Of a stretch of DNA of 51,898 bases, positions 43,507-51,898 are shown piece after piece (within the stretch, counting starts at the first letter, position 1; each line of letters opens with the position of its first letter). The notes beneath the pieces were generated by a model. The model saw only the letters and a list, made by a program, of their open reading frames with translations, ran no database searches and was not told where the DNA came from. Source of the DNA: Alphaproteobacteria bacterium. Lineage in GTDB: Bacteria > Pseudomonadota > Alphaproteobacteria > Micavibrionales > UBA2020. Location of the stretch: NCBI GenBank assembly GCA_028817795.1, contig JAPPOU010000118.1, positions 1 through 51,898 on the forward strand, read 5' to 3'. The translations under genes were made by a program, and so were the position numbers.

Positions 43507-44301
43507 ATGACACGATGCACAACACAACCGGCAAAAAAAATCCTGTCGCTCACGCTGGCGATTGCAATAACGCTGGGCGCGACAGTCACGGCCACCGGCT
43601 GTGCGCGGTCAGTCGACCCGCATACCGGCATGAAAACATCTAGCATCAACGACCCGCTGGAGCCTGTGAACCGTGCTGTCTTCACGTTTAACAACGCGCT
43701 CGATATCGTCCTGATCGAACCTGTCGCCTATGTCTACAGCACATTCGTGCCGCCTTTTGCACAAACAGGTATCAGAAACTTCATGCGCAACCTGCGCAGC
43801 CCCTTCCTTGTGGCCAACAGCCTTTTGCAAGGCAACATTAACGGGGCTGGCGTTGCCACGGCCCGTTTTCTTATCAACACCACAGCCGGTATCGGCGGCC
43901 TTGTCGATGTGGCGGGCATGAACGGCCTTGCTTACCAACAAGAAGATCTGGGTCAGACACTGGCCGTCTGGGGCATGGGCGATGGTTTTTACCTTGTCCT
44001 GCCTGTGATCGGCCCCAGTTCTGCGCGTGATATTATCGGCACCACAGCGGAAGCCTATGGCGATCCTTTGCGCATCTGGACCCACAAAACAGGGCGTGAT
44101 TGGGTCTATTATACACGCAACGCGGTTGAGGGCCTTGATAACAGGGCGCAGCTCCTTGATGCGATCGCAGACCTAAGACGCAACAGCCTTGATTATTATG
44201 CCGCCGTGCGCAGTGCCTATGCGCAAAAACGGCGCGCGCTTATCCACAATGAAAATCCTGACGCGCCCACAACACCTGTCATTCCGGATTACGATGAATA
44301 A
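43507..44301 (+). CDS. mlaA: MlaA (VacJ) phospholipid-removing outer-membrane lipoprotein
   Basis: 264 residues from the ATG at 43507. The signal ends in a lipobox (ATVTATGC). Family signatures: DPLEPVNRAVFTFNNALD, GIRNFMRNLRSPFLVANSLLQG, ARFLINTTAGIGGLVDVA and QEDLGQTLAVWGMGDGFYLVLPVIGPSSARD. MlaA forms a ring in the inner leaflet of the outer membrane that draws out mislocalised phospholipids. The next gene is mlaC, 22 bases downstream; the MlaFEDB transporter is not in the window. Confidence 0.95.
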   Translation: MTRCTTQPAKKILSLTLAIAITLGATVTATGCARSVDPHTGMKTSSINDPLEPVNRAVFTFNNALDIVLIEPVAYVYSTFVPPFAQTGIRNFMRNLRSPFLVANSLLQGNINGAGVATARFLINTTAGIGGLVDVAGMNGLAYQQEDLGQTLAVWGMGDGFYLVLPVIGPSSARDIIGTTAEAYGDPLRIWTHKTGRDWVYYTRNAVEGLDNRAQLLDAIADLRRNSLDYYAAVRSAYAQKRRALIHNENPDAPTTPVIPDYDE

Positions 44302-44323
44302 CTCTGTTTAAAGGATACCCGGC

Positions 44324-44920
44324 ATGCTCAACCGCCTTGCCCTGATTGCTTTTTCATGCCTGCTGTTTATCACCGCCCCTGCTGGCGCGGCGGATACGGC
44401 ATCTGCGATGGCTTTCGTGCAATCTTTGGGAGATACCGCGCTGTCTTCATTGACAGACAAATCCCTGCCCCCAAAAGCGCGGGAAGACAGAACGCGCAAC
44501 CTGCTGCGCAAATATTTTGACATCAAGACCATTGGGCGTTTTGCGCTGGGCACGCACTGGAAGACCGCCACCAGCGCGGAACAGTCGGAATATATGGGCT
44601 TGTTCGAAGACATGATCGTATCCACCTATGCCAGCCGCTTTGGTGAATATTCTGGCCAATCTTTGGAAGTGGGAAAATCGCGCCCAATCGGAAAGCGCGA
44701 TTTCATTGTGAACAGCAAAATTCTGCAAACAGACGGCCCCCCCGTCAATGTGGACTGGCAAGTACGCCATAAAAACGGAAAATTAAAAGTCATCGATGTG
44801 CAGGTGGAAAACGTCAGCATGCTTATCACGCAACGCAATGAATTCGCGGCTGTGATTCAAAGAAATGGCGGCGAGGTCTCCAGCCTTTTGGAAACCTTGC
44901 GCAAGCGCAAGGGCGGATGA
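44324..44920 (+). CDS. mlaC: MlaC periplasmic phospholipid carrier
   Basis: 198 residues with a signal peptide (LALIAFSCLLFITAPAGAA). Tgt2/MlaC family: RNLLRKYFDIKTIGRFALGTHWKTATSAEQSEYMGLFEDMI is diagnostic, followed by the beta sheet that holds two acyl chains (VNVDWQVRHKNGKLKVIDVQVENVSMLITQRNEF). Shuttles phospholipids between MlaA and the inner-membrane MlaFEDB transporter. Confidence 0.93.
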   Translation: MLNRLALIAFSCLLFITAPAGAADTASAMAFVQSLGDTALSSLTDKSLPPKAREDRTRNLLRKYFDIKTIGRFALGTHWKTATSAEQSEYMGLFEDMIVSTYASRFGEYSGQSLEVGKSRPIGKRDFIVNSKILQTDGPPVNVDWQVRHKNGKLKVIDVQVENVSMLITQRNEFAAVIQRNGGEVSSLLETLRKRKGG

Positions 44921-44948
44921 TTTCCACAATCACGCGCACTCCACCCCC

Positions 44949-44978
44949 TTGATTTTTGTTACGAAAACCTGCTAAATC
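44949..44978 (+). promoter_or_regulatory. Candidate promoter for the PhyH-type dioxygenase
   Basis: TTGATT (44949-44954), 18-base spacer, TAAATC (44973-44978), 36 bases before the ATG at 45015. Confidence 0.3.
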
Positions 44979-45014
44979 TTCTTCCTGAATACCACACAAT
45001 CAGGAGCAGGGAAC

Positions 45015-46052
45015 ATGACAGCATTTAACGGTGCCGATTTCAAAGGCGTAGAGCTGGCCGAAAAAGTCGAAAAGGACGGATATTTCATTATCGAAGATTA
45101 TTTCCCGCTCGACGACGTCATGTCCGTGCGCAAAGAGCTGGAAGCAATCATGGACGCGGATGTCGCCCACAGGGAAGAAAACAAGCTTGGCGTTCGCCGT
45201 TTCACCGAAGAAGGCAATACGTATTCCACCTTAACGCCTGTCATTCATTCCATCATGCATTCGCTGTGGCAAAGCCCCGGCCTGCGCACATTCTTTGAGC
45301 GTGTTTTCACCGATCCTGAGATCAAGGAATTCACCCGACGCGTCATTGGGGAACGCTTCCGCATCCGCGCCGATATCGTCCGCCGCGCAACCGGCGCGAA
45401 TGATTACATAGACGATTTTCAAATTCCGCACCAATGGCACCGGGATTCCACCGGCGAATTTGCTTTTGGCATCTTTTTTGACGACTTCAGCCCCGATCTT
45501 TCCGGCGGGACAGGCGTCATGAAGGGCACGCATTGGCGGGGATACAGCCCCCAATTCGATTTTGTTTTCTCGGATAACTGCCTTGCCGGCCAGAAATATG
45601 TTCACGACAAAAGAAAAAGAATCAAATTCCTAAACCCTGTTGTCGAAAAGATGTGCGTTATCAACTCCCGTTTTAAGGATCAGTTCCGCGATTCACGTGT
45701 AGAACTAAAAGGCCGCCCCGGCGGGCTTTACTTCTTCCTGAACGAAACATGGCACGGACGCATGCCCAACATCCACGGCGGCAAGAACATGCTGGTACGC
45801 TGGGGCGGTTTCGCATCAGAATTCGCGTTCAAGGACGACAGGCCGCTACCGGGGCCAACCTCTATCCTGCCGCCGGTCGTCGCCCAGCATTACCAGCCCG
45901 ACCAAGCCCCTAATACCGACCCGACAACACTGCTGCAGCGCATGCGCGCCGCACAGGAAGAAGATCGAAACAAAATGAATATGGCCAAGGCCGCGTATTG
46001 GGAAAAACAAACAGCGCGGTTTATCTCGCACACCATCCGCATGGTCGCCTGA
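45015..46052 (+). CDS. Phytanoyl-CoA dioxygenase-like Fe(II)/2-oxoglutarate enzyme
   Basis: 345 residues, AGGAGCAGGG upstream. The double-stranded beta-helix has a full metal site: H142-x-D144 (HQWHRDSTGE) and H247 (NETWHGRMPN), with R262 (MLVRWGG) placed to bind 2-oxoglutarate. It starts with the usual EKDGYFIIEDYF segment. Members hydroxylate fatty-acyl, amino-acid or secondary-metabolite substrates; this one is not assignable. Stands alone on its own promoter, convergent with the gene at 46059. Confidence 0.87.
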   Translation: MTAFNGADFKGVELAEKVEKDGYFIIEDYFPLDDVMSVRKELEAIMDADVAHREENKLGVRRFTEEGNTYSTLTPVIHSIMHSLWQSPGLRTFFERVFTDPEIKEFTRRVIGERFRIRADIVRRATGANDYIDDFQIPHQWHRDSTGEFAFGIFFDDFSPDLSGGTGVMKGTHWRGYSPQFDFVFSDNCLAGQKYVHDKRKRIKFLNPVVEKMCVINSRFKDQFRDSRVELKGRPGGLYFFLNETWHGRMPNIHGGKNMLVRWGGFASEFAFKDDRPLPGPTSILPPVVAQHYQPDQAPNTDPTTLLQRMRAAQEEDRNKMNMAKAAYWEKQTARFISHTIRMVA

Positions 46053-46058
46053 TCGCCC

Positions 46059-46796
46059 TCAGGCTGCAGGCTTCACAATACCTTTGATAAAGTCCTTAGG
46101 CGGCATCATGGCTTGCGCGTCCGCCTTTAAATCAAGTTGCGCAACCTTGCGCACCATATCACGCGGCAGAACGCGGCGGGCGGCAGTTTGCACTTTCTCA
46201 AGGGCGCGATCGATGAAGAAAATATTTTCTTCCACATTGCGCGCAATCATATCGGCGTAACGCAGATACATGTTCAGCCCCTCAACAGGCAAGCTGCCGC
46301 GCTGTTTTTGCACGCGGTTCATATCCAGCATAACGGCATTGCGCTGGCGAATTAGATGATTCAATTCAGCCAAGTTATACTCCAAATGCCGCACCAGTTG
46401 GACGGTATCCAGCTCTTCGGCAAAAAGGGCTGTCAGCCTTTCGCTGCTGCCGCAGGACGAAAAATACCACTCCGGCCAAATCTCGACGTTCACGGAAACT
46501 GCCGCATGGGCACTCCCTCCGGTTTTCGACGCATTTTCCAGTGCACGGCGCAATTCCTCTGCCTCTGTCGCGGCGGGGGCGGCGTATTCCTTGCGCATGT
46601 TCATCAATTTCCCCATCAGGGCGGCCATATCGGCAATAAAGACGTTTGCTGCACAAAGCTGCGCGCGCTGCCGTTCCACACGATCATCCCACCCCGCTGC
46701 ACGCGCACCAAAGAAACCACCTGCCACGCCAGCAGAAACCGCTGCCAGAGCCAATATCAGAAAGGACTGCTCCAAAAGAAAGGACGGCACCATCAT
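46059..46796 (-). CDS. Membrane-anchored coiled-coil hypothetical protein
   Basis: 245 residues. N-terminal membrane segment (FLILALAAVSAGVAGGFFGARA) then long helices, likely coiled coil (RQRAQLCAANVFIADMAALMGKLMNM; LVRHLEYNLAELNHLIRQRNAVMLDMNRVQKQRG). No recognised family. Ends six bases from the convergent dioxygenase stop. Confidence 0.7.
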   Translation of the reverse strand: MMVPSFLLEQSFLILALAAVSAGVAGGFFGARAAGWDDRVERQRAQLCAANVFIADMAALMGKLMNMRKEYAAPAATEAEELRRALENASKTGGSAHAAVSVNVEIWPEWYFSSCGSSERLTALFAEELDTVQLVRHLEYNLAELNHLIRQRNAVMLDMNRVQKQRGSLPVEGLNMYLRYADMIARNVEENIFFIDRALEKVQTAARRVLPRDMVRKVAQLDLKADAQAMMPPKDFIKGIVKPAA

Positions 46797-46851
46797 ATCA
46801 CTCCTTAAATGATGAATAACCCTGCCTGTTTACCAGCAAACAGCAACAAGG

Positions 46852-47637
46852 TCAAAGTACAAGCTTGCACGGCGGCAAAGACTTGGCGTATCCCGGCTTT
46901 TTGTTGTTATCGTTTACGGGCGGCGGGGTCCAGCCTGCCAGTTGTTTTTGCATGTTTACAAAATGGTAATCGTTTTCGGCAACCGCGCCATTTCGACCGT
47001 CATGATACAAATCGCGCAAATACGCCTCTGTCTCTTTGGGGCCGGGATGACGACCGTTTACGGGATAGCTTAATAAAAGAAGATCATCTTCGTAATAATC
47101 GCTGTCATTAATAGGGGGTGAAACGTAATCAACAGGTATGACGCGCGCGCCCCAATGCTCAAATATCTTCTGGCGTTTTACGGGGTCAAACAAAGCTTCG
47201 CCGGGGGGCACTTTATAAGGGTCTTGTATCTCGACAAAAACGCCGGATAACGTTTTTCCATTGTCACGTGCCATTTTTTGCAAAGATTCAATACGGCTGT
47301 TCACCATCAGCTTGCCAAGGCCTTTTTCACGGTGAACCGGATCAATTGCATTATAGGCCAAAAGCCCCGTATTACTTTTCTCGTAATAAAAAGCGACGGC
47401 CAGCCCCTTAACCACGCACGCGTGGGGAGATTGCAAGTCTGTGCCCAAAACATTAATCACGGCACGAGAACCGGGGCATCTCCCCTCTAAAACCTCTGTT
47501 AGCTTTTCGAGCGTTTCGCGTTCTTCTTCCTTAAAGGCAGGTACAAAAATCTGGTCATACGCCTGTCGCAGCAAATCCATTTGCCCCGGCTGACCGGCAT
47601 CAACATTTACAATTTCCAGACTCTTACCCTGTGCCAA
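46852..47637 (-). CDS. GNAT-like acetyltransferase
   Basis: 261 residues from a TTG at 47637, preceded nine bases upstream by a perfect AAGGAGG (47647-47653). The frame stays open to a TTG at 47712 without a ribosome site and that extension looks non-coding. The acetyl-CoA site is YNAIDPVHREKGLGKLMVNSRIESL (R/Q-x-x-G-x-G/A type loop). The long C-terminal part (VKRQKIFEHWGARVIPVDYV..) is not in typical small GNATs. Substrate unknown. Divergent from the nitrilase gene. Confidence 0.72.
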   Translation of the reverse strand: MAQGKSLEIVNVDAGQPGQMDLLRQAYDQIFVPAFKEEERETLEKLTEVLEGRCPGSRAVINVLGTDLQSPHACVVKGLAVAFYYEKSNTGLLAYNAIDPVHREKGLGKLMVNSRIESLQKMARDNGKTLSGVFVEIQDPYKVPPGEALFDPVKRQKIFEHWGARVIPVDYVSPPINDSDYYEDDLLLLSYPVNGRHPGPKETEAYLRDLYHDGRNGAVAENDYHFVNMQKQLAGWTPPPVNDNNKKPGYAKSLPPCKLVL

Positions 47638-47805
47638 CGCACGTGCCCTCCTTAAGCGAATCGCTTCAATGACATAAAACTGTGCGCTTTTTACAAAAAA
47701 TGGGGGGGCCAATCAAGATCACGGCACGCAAAAGCTGCCTTTAACTATTGCGAAAGGTGATCGCCGCCAGCTAATAACATGGGAGGCATTGCGGAGTTTT
47801 TACTT

Positions 47806-48729
47806 ATGTCAAAAAAAGACGCCCTTTCCATCGCCCACTGGGCCGCCAATATGGCGCATCGCTACGATTCGCTTGAAACATGGTGCGCACAAATACGGCG
47901 ACTGTTGCTGCAAGCAGAAAAGCGCGGCATGGATATGTTCATCATGCCTGAATACATCAGTGAAAGCTGGATGCACTTTGCACCCGCAACGTTAAAGCCC
48001 ACGCAAGAACTGGCATGGTGCGCAGAGAAATCCATGCAAGCCTTGCCGCTATTGCAAGACGCCGTCACGGAAAGCGGCGTGGCTCTTGTCGCCGGTTCCA
48101 TGCCGTGGGCGGCGCGTGGTAAAATGTTGAACCGGAGCTGGGTTTTATTCCCAAACAAAAAACCTGCCCACCACGACAAACTGGTTCTCACGCCATTTGA
48201 AATGGACCCGAAATCATGGGACCTGAATACCGGGCATACGGTACGTATTTTCCAGTGGAAAGGTTTTAACATGGCCGTTTTAATCTGCCTTGATGTTGAA
48301 ATGCCCGCGCTGGTGCATAAACTTGCCCATGCAGATATAGATCTGCTGCTTGTGCCCTCTATGACAGAAAAACCATCTGGCTACCACCGCGTTTTCGACT
48401 GCGCCAAGGCCCGCGCCATCGAGTTAATGTGCGCCGTTTCCGTTGTCGGCGCTGTCGGGCAATCAAAAAAAGGCAGAAAGCTGCGCGACACAAACCACTC
48501 CGGCGCAGCGGTCTTTTTACCGTGCGAAGAAATGTTTGGCTATACCGGTCTGCACAGCCATATCTCCATGCATGGTACGGCCAAAGGCCCTGGCCGCATA
48601 TTGTGGGCCGAAAACATTCCGTTAGGCGCTATCAGAACCCGGCGCAAAGGCAAGCCCGAAGTCTGGCCCGGCCCATGGAATGCCCGCAAAATACGCATTG
48701 AAACACATACAACGGCGAGGAAAAAATGA
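47806..48729 (+). CDS. Carbon-nitrogen hydrolase (nitrilase superfamily)
   Basis: 307 residues from the ATG at 47806 (GGAG nine bases upstream; the ATG at 47779 lacks one). The E-K-C triad is E49 (MFIMPEYIS), K125 (HHDKLVLTPFE) and C161 (VLICLDVEMP). Hydrolyses a C-N bond in an amide or nitrile, substrate not clear. Stop overlaps the next start (ATGA), so it is coupled to a TPR-methyltransferase. Confidence 0.88.
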   Translation: MSKKDALSIAHWAANMAHRYDSLETWCAQIRRLLLQAEKRGMDMFIMPEYISESWMHFAPATLKPTQELAWCAEKSMQALPLLQDAVTESGVALVAGSMPWAARGKMLNRSWVLFPNKKPAHHDKLVLTPFEMDPKSWDLNTGHTVRIFQWKGFNMAVLICLDVEMPALVHKLAHADIDLLLVPSMTEKPSGYHRVFDCAKARAIELMCAVSVVGAVGQSKKGRKLRDTNHSGAAVFLPCEEMFGYTGLHSHISMHGTAKGPGRILWAENIPLGAIRTRRKGKPEVWPGPWNARKIRIETHTTARKK

Positions 48730-50555
48730 TTAACCTGTCAGGTCTGCTCAAGCGCAACAAGAATAAAGATTCTGTGCAACACGACATTGCTGAAAAAGCT
48801 ATGGCTCTTATCAACGACCAAAAACTTGATGATGCAGAGACACTGTTAAAAAAATCTATCGACACTAAACCAACTGCCGCCGCATGGCGTACGCTGTCTA
48901 TCGTTCACGGCCTGCGTAACGACCCGGAACAAGCCGTCACATGCTTGGAACATGCACTGGAAGCTGACATTAACGATGCCATGTCACTGGCTTTGATGGC
49001 GGAAGCGCTCTTGCAAAATGGCGACATCATGCAAGCGGCTGGCCATTACATGCTGGCGATACAGGCCGCACCAGAAGTGCTCACCTATAAACAACGGTTT
49101 TTGGAGCTGGCGGGGAAAATGGAATTCGCGCAGCACAATCCACATTTTGAAAAAACTTTATTGGCCTGCTTCAACACACCGGAACTGGATTGCGATTCTG
49201 CGCAAACACTCTGGCTGTCCCTTTTACAGGTACACCCTGACTTCGCGTTTATCTTTTTCGGAAAGGATAAGAACTACGCTAAACTGGAGACTCCCTTTTT
49301 CCTGCAGGGGATTGACCGCATGCTAATCGGTTATACCGATTTCGAAAACTTCATCCTGCGCCTGCGGCGCGATCTTCTGGAAGAACCGAACCACACCACG
49401 CTAACAGCAGCACTGGCAGGATACGTTTTCAGGACAGAATATATCCTTGACGTCACAGCAGACGAGCAAAAAGAAGTCAACAATCTGCAAGAAAAACTGG
49501 AACAAGACCCGTCTAATGAAAGATTAGTCGCTACCTATGCTTGTTACGCACCATTACATACACTAAAAAATGCTAATGACGTTGCACGCTTGCATAGCAA
49601 AGGCGCCTTAGCGCAACTTGTGCAAACACAAATAACAGAGTGGGATGCCCTACGCACAACCGCTAAAAAAATAGAGCCTTTGACGGAAATCGACCCCGGC
49701 CTGTCCAGTGCGGTACAAGCACAATACGAAGAATTCCCCTACCCCGTCTGGCGCAACCTGCAAAAAGTTAGCATTTCACCGGAAATTGCACCTGTCATTT
49801 CAAAGAAAGGCGCGCGCATTCTTATCGCGGGCTGCGGCACGGGTTTTGAGGCCGCTGTTTACGCAGCAGCCCTGCCGGATGCCGAAATTCTGGCCATTGA
49901 CCTGAGCCGCGCTAGTCTTGCCTATGCCATCCGTAAAACGGAAGCACTCGGCTTAAAGAACATTACGTTTAAGCAAGCAGATATCTTGCGCCTTGGCGAT
50001 ATTGAGTTGGAACCGTTTGATTTTATTTCCAGCAGCGGCGTTCTTGTCTGCCTTGAGGACCCGCTGGCAGGGTGGAAAATCCTGACGAACCTTTTAAAGC
50101 CTGGCGGCATGATGCATATCGCCCTTTACAGCGAAATCGCACGGCAAGATGTAGTACACGGGCGCGAGGTTATTGCCAAAGGCGGCTATACAAATGACCG
50201 CGAAGGCATGCTGAAGTTCCGTCGTGAAAGCACGGATATCGTCGCCCCCCAACACCTTGACATGCTGCACAAGCGGCTAGACTGGTATGCTCTTTCCACC
50301 CTGCGTGATATGCTCTTTCATGTTAAAGAGCATCGTTTTACCCTGCCGCAAATCAAAGAATACCTTGACACGCTAGGGTTGGAGTTTGTCCACTTCATCA
50401 TGAAGGATCAGCGTCTGGCGCATTACCGCGCACAATTCCCTCATGATCTTCATGCTACGAGCCTCGATAACTGGCACACATATGAACAGGAAAACCCCGA
50501 AACCTTTTTCCGCATGTATCAATTTGTGAGCCGGAAGAAACCCATTAGCGGATAA
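48726..50555 (+). CDS. TPR protein fused to a class I methyltransferase
   Basis: 609 residues. The N-terminal half contains TPR-like helical repeats (DAETLLKKSIDTKPTAAAWRTLSIVHGLRNDPEQAVTCLEHALEAD; MLAIQAAPEV). The methyltransferase domain starts near 360 with motif I ILIAGCGTGFEAA, then ILAIDLSRASLAYA and LEPFDFISSSGVLVCLEDPLAGWKIL and LLKPGGMMHIALYS. Relatives methylate proteins or metabolites, often after TPR-mediated docking. ATGA overlap with the nitrilase suggests a common pathway. The stop overlaps convergent 50545. Confidence 0.87.
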   Translation: MINLSGLLKRNKNKDSVQHDIAEKAMALINDQKLDDAETLLKKSIDTKPTAAAWRTLSIVHGLRNDPEQAVTCLEHALEADINDAMSLALMAEALLQNGDIMQAAGHYMLAIQAAPEVLTYKQRFLELAGKMEFAQHNPHFEKTLLACFNTPELDCDSAQTLWLSLLQVHPDFAFIFFGKDKNYAKLETPFFLQGIDRMLIGYTDFENFILRLRRDLLEEPNHTTLTAALAGYVFRTEYILDVTADEQKEVNNLQEKLEQDPSNERLVATYACYAPLHTLKNANDVARLHSKGALAQLVQTQITEWDALRTTAKKIEPLTEIDPGLSSAVQAQYEEFPYPVWRNLQKVSISPEIAPVISKKGARILIAGCGTGFEAAVYAAALPDAEILAIDLSRASLAYAIRKTEALGLKNITFKQADILRLGDIELEPFDFISSSGVLVCLEDPLAGWKILTNLLKPGGMMHIALYSEIARQDVVHGREVIAKGGYTNDREGMLKFRRESTDIVAPQHLDMLHKRLDWYALSTLRDMLFHVKEHRFTLPQIKEYLDTLGLEFVHFIMKDQRLAHYRAQFPHDLHATSLDNWHTYEQENPETFFRMYQFVSRKKPISG

Positions 50556-51261
50556 CAGACGGCTGATACAACCGCATGAGCTGATCGCCATGCACTGTCA
50601 ACCAGTCTCGCGCTGCAGGGCCGTTTTCGCACAAGGAATCGCACAGCCGCCAAAACTTTTTGCTATGGTTCATGTGCACGCGGTGCGCAACCTCGTGCGC
50701 AGCCAAATAATCCGCGACATACACAGGCGCCAAAAGCAATCGCCATGACAGCATAATCTGACCATCCGGCCCGCAACTGCCCCAACGGGTTTTGGGATCA
50801 ATAATGCGTATGTTCTTAATCGTCACGTCAGCCTGCCGTGCCTTTTCCGTTACGATAGGCGGCAGAACGCGCTTGGCTTCTTTTTTCAAAAAATCACGCA
50901 AACGCCGCACCAGATGTGCCGGATCGCCATGCACAATCACTTGCCCATCTTCAATACGTGGCAAGCCACGGCCCGAACGGTGTGTGACCACATAATCGCG
51001 CCCTAAAATACCAATGACCGCACCATCCACAACATCTGGCAGCAGGCTGTTTTTGGCGCGCTGCTTTTCAATCCAGTCATGGCTTTCCATGATAAATTTT
51101 TCAGCGCGACGCACCGACGTACGGCGCGGCAGGGATAGCAAAACCTCACCCGTGCGGGAATCGACCCGTAAAGACATGCGCTTTGCCCGCGCAGACAGCT
51201 TGATACGCACACCGGCAATATATGCCGGGATATCGGGTGGCGGACGGCGCAAGAACGTCAT
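50545..51261 (-). CDS. YgjP-type metallopeptidase (DUF45)
   Basis: 238 residues. Zinc motif H189-E190-x2-H193 in LAAHEVAHRVHMNHSKKFW with a further His at 199, and the conserved KTRWGSCG (157-164). Family YgjP/WLM-like metalloproteases, substrate unknown. Ends inside the convergent TPR-methyltransferase; starts 24 bases after the leuA stop on the same strand, so it likely shares that transcript. Confidence 0.87.
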   Translation of the reverse strand: MTFLRRPPPDIPAYIAGVRIKLSARAKRMSLRVDSRTGEVLLSLPRRTSVRRAEKFIMESHDWIEKQRAKNSLLPDVVDGAVIGILGRDYVVTHRSGRGLPRIEDGQVIVHGDPAHLVRRLRDFLKKEAKRVLPPIVTEKARQADVTIKNIRIIDPKTRWGSCGPDGQIMLSWRLLLAPVYVADYLAAHEVAHRVHMNHSKKFWRLCDSLCENGPAARDWLTVHGDQLMRLYQPSVIR

Positions 51262-51285
51262 GGCCTCGGCTTCTCCCGCGCTTCC

Positions 51286-51898
51286 CTAACTGACTTTTGA
51301 TACAAGCGCTTCACGCGCTGCCAGCAGATGATTTAATGCGTCAATATAGGCTTTGCAGGATGCCACGATCACATCCCCGTCAACGCCCGCACCTTCGTGG
51401 ACATGACCGTGCTCGATCAATTTGACATCCACTTCACCCTTGGCATCTGACCCCGATGTCAGCGCGCGCAGGTTATAGCCGGACAAAACGGCATCATCGT
51501 GCGGCACCAATTGACGCAGCGCTTTAAAACAGGCATCAACCGGCCCCTTGCCCACGGCACGCGCCTTGCGGTTTTCACCGTCACAGGAAATCTCCAGCTC
51601 TGCCTCTTGCTGACCGGAGGTGCCGGACTGCACAGAAAGACTGACAAAAGCAACACGCGATGGCGGCAAACCACCTGTTGCATGCGCGATCATCACCAAA
51701 TCATCATCCATGACGCGTTTTCTGCGGTCGGCAAAATCCTTGAAACGGGCAAAGGCCGCATTCAGTTCATCATCATCCAGCTCAATACCCAGCTCAACAA
51801 GGCGCGTACGGAACGCATTGCGCCCCGAATGCTTTCCCAGCACCAGATCGGACCGCGAACGCCCCACAGATTCGGGGGTCATGATCTCGTATGGCGTG
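51286..51898 (-). CDS. leuA: 2-isopropylmalate synthase, C-terminal part (cut by window edge)
   Basis: The frame continues to the right edge without a start. What is seen is the end of the catalytic region (TPYEIMTPESVGRSRSDLVLGKHSGRNAF, the hallmark SGRxAF) and the C-terminal leucine-sensing domain (VGKGPVDACFKAL; LRALTSGSDAKGEVDVKL). First committed enzyme of leucine synthesis. An ATG at 51882 is internal. Homocitrate synthase is an alternative but the DUF-like GPVDA pattern favours LeuA. Confidence 0.9.
   Translation of the reverse strand, partial: TPYEIMTPESVGRSRSDLVLGKHSGRNAFRTRLVELGIELDDDELNAAFARFKDFADRRKRVMDDDLVMIAHATGGLPPSRVAFVSLSVQSGTSGQQEAELEISCDGENRKARAVGKGPVDACFKALRQLVPHDDAVLSGYNLRALTSGSDAKGEVDVKLIEHGHVHEGAGVDGDVIVASCKAYIDALNHLLAAREALVSKVS

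Noticed and set aside
45231..45605. Minus-strand frame inside the dioxygenase gene
   Set aside because: It is opposite the intact metal-binding core of the dioxygenase and has no recognisable features.

Overview
The window comes from a Gram-negative chromosome, most likely an alphaproteobacterium. Evidence: a GapR (DUF2312) gene, an SspB-like protein of the alphaproteobacterial type, a DmdC-like acyl-CoA dehydrogenase, DnaK-independent housekeeping genes such as LptF/LptG, MlaA/MlaC and a TonB-dependent receptor. Base composition looks moderate (roughly half G+C) and even along the window. The combination of many ankyrin and Sel1-repeat proteins with cell-wall enzymes suggests a host-associated or predatory lifestyle (Micavibrio-like groups come to mind), but that is inference. 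No tRNA, rRNA, IS element, phage or CRISPR array was recognised.

Layout. 1-3.3 kb: a cut hypothetical gene divergent from ileS. 3.3-12.8 kb: a frame-broken methyltransferase, a lone ankyrin protein, ahpD-dps (peroxide and iron defence), an orphan PapD-like chaperone, an Smr-domain protein, two bacterial PH-domain membrane proteins, lemA, a ten-repeat Sel1 protein, gapR and an L,D-transpeptidase. 12.9-21.6 kb: the most unusual part, ten ankyrin-repeat genes in two blocks (two genes, then eight), all but the block edges joined by 4-base ATGA stop/start overlaps, and all ending in a shared basic C-terminal tail around K-I-R-R. Between the two blocks, on the other strand, lies a lytic transglycosylase plus a small protein that share a short ADIVW-N/D-D motif and sit behind a good sigma-54-type -24/-12 promoter match.

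21.7-33.3 kb: acyl-CoA dehydrogenase, small hypotheticals, holC, an M23 peptidase followed by a Rap1a/Tai-like small secreted protein, fabI, a lipoprotein, a site-2 protease with CBS domains, a periplasmic protein/TonB receptor/response regulator cluster and a membrane-anchored SspB-like protein. 33.3-40 kb (minus strand): tkt, sppA, a 420-base intergenic region with a strong terminator, then a deoxynucleoside kinase-aroC-AAA ATPase group. 40.3-51.9 kb: HAD hydrolase, lptF-lptG, mlaA-mlaC, a PhyH-type dioxygenase, two minus-strand genes (coiled-coil membrane protein, GNAT), a nitrilase coupled to a TPR-methyltransferase, a YgjP-type metallopeptidase and the 3' end of leuA.

How it fits together: most of the window is envelope building and maintenance (LPS export, phospholipid retrieval, peptidoglycan cutting and cross-linking, fatty acid synthesis, regulated proteolysis). 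The ankyrin cassette array is the accessory element: it looks like a locally expanding, translationally coupled family of cytoplasmic proteins with variable repeat bodies and a constant tail that could be a secretion, localisation or docking signal.
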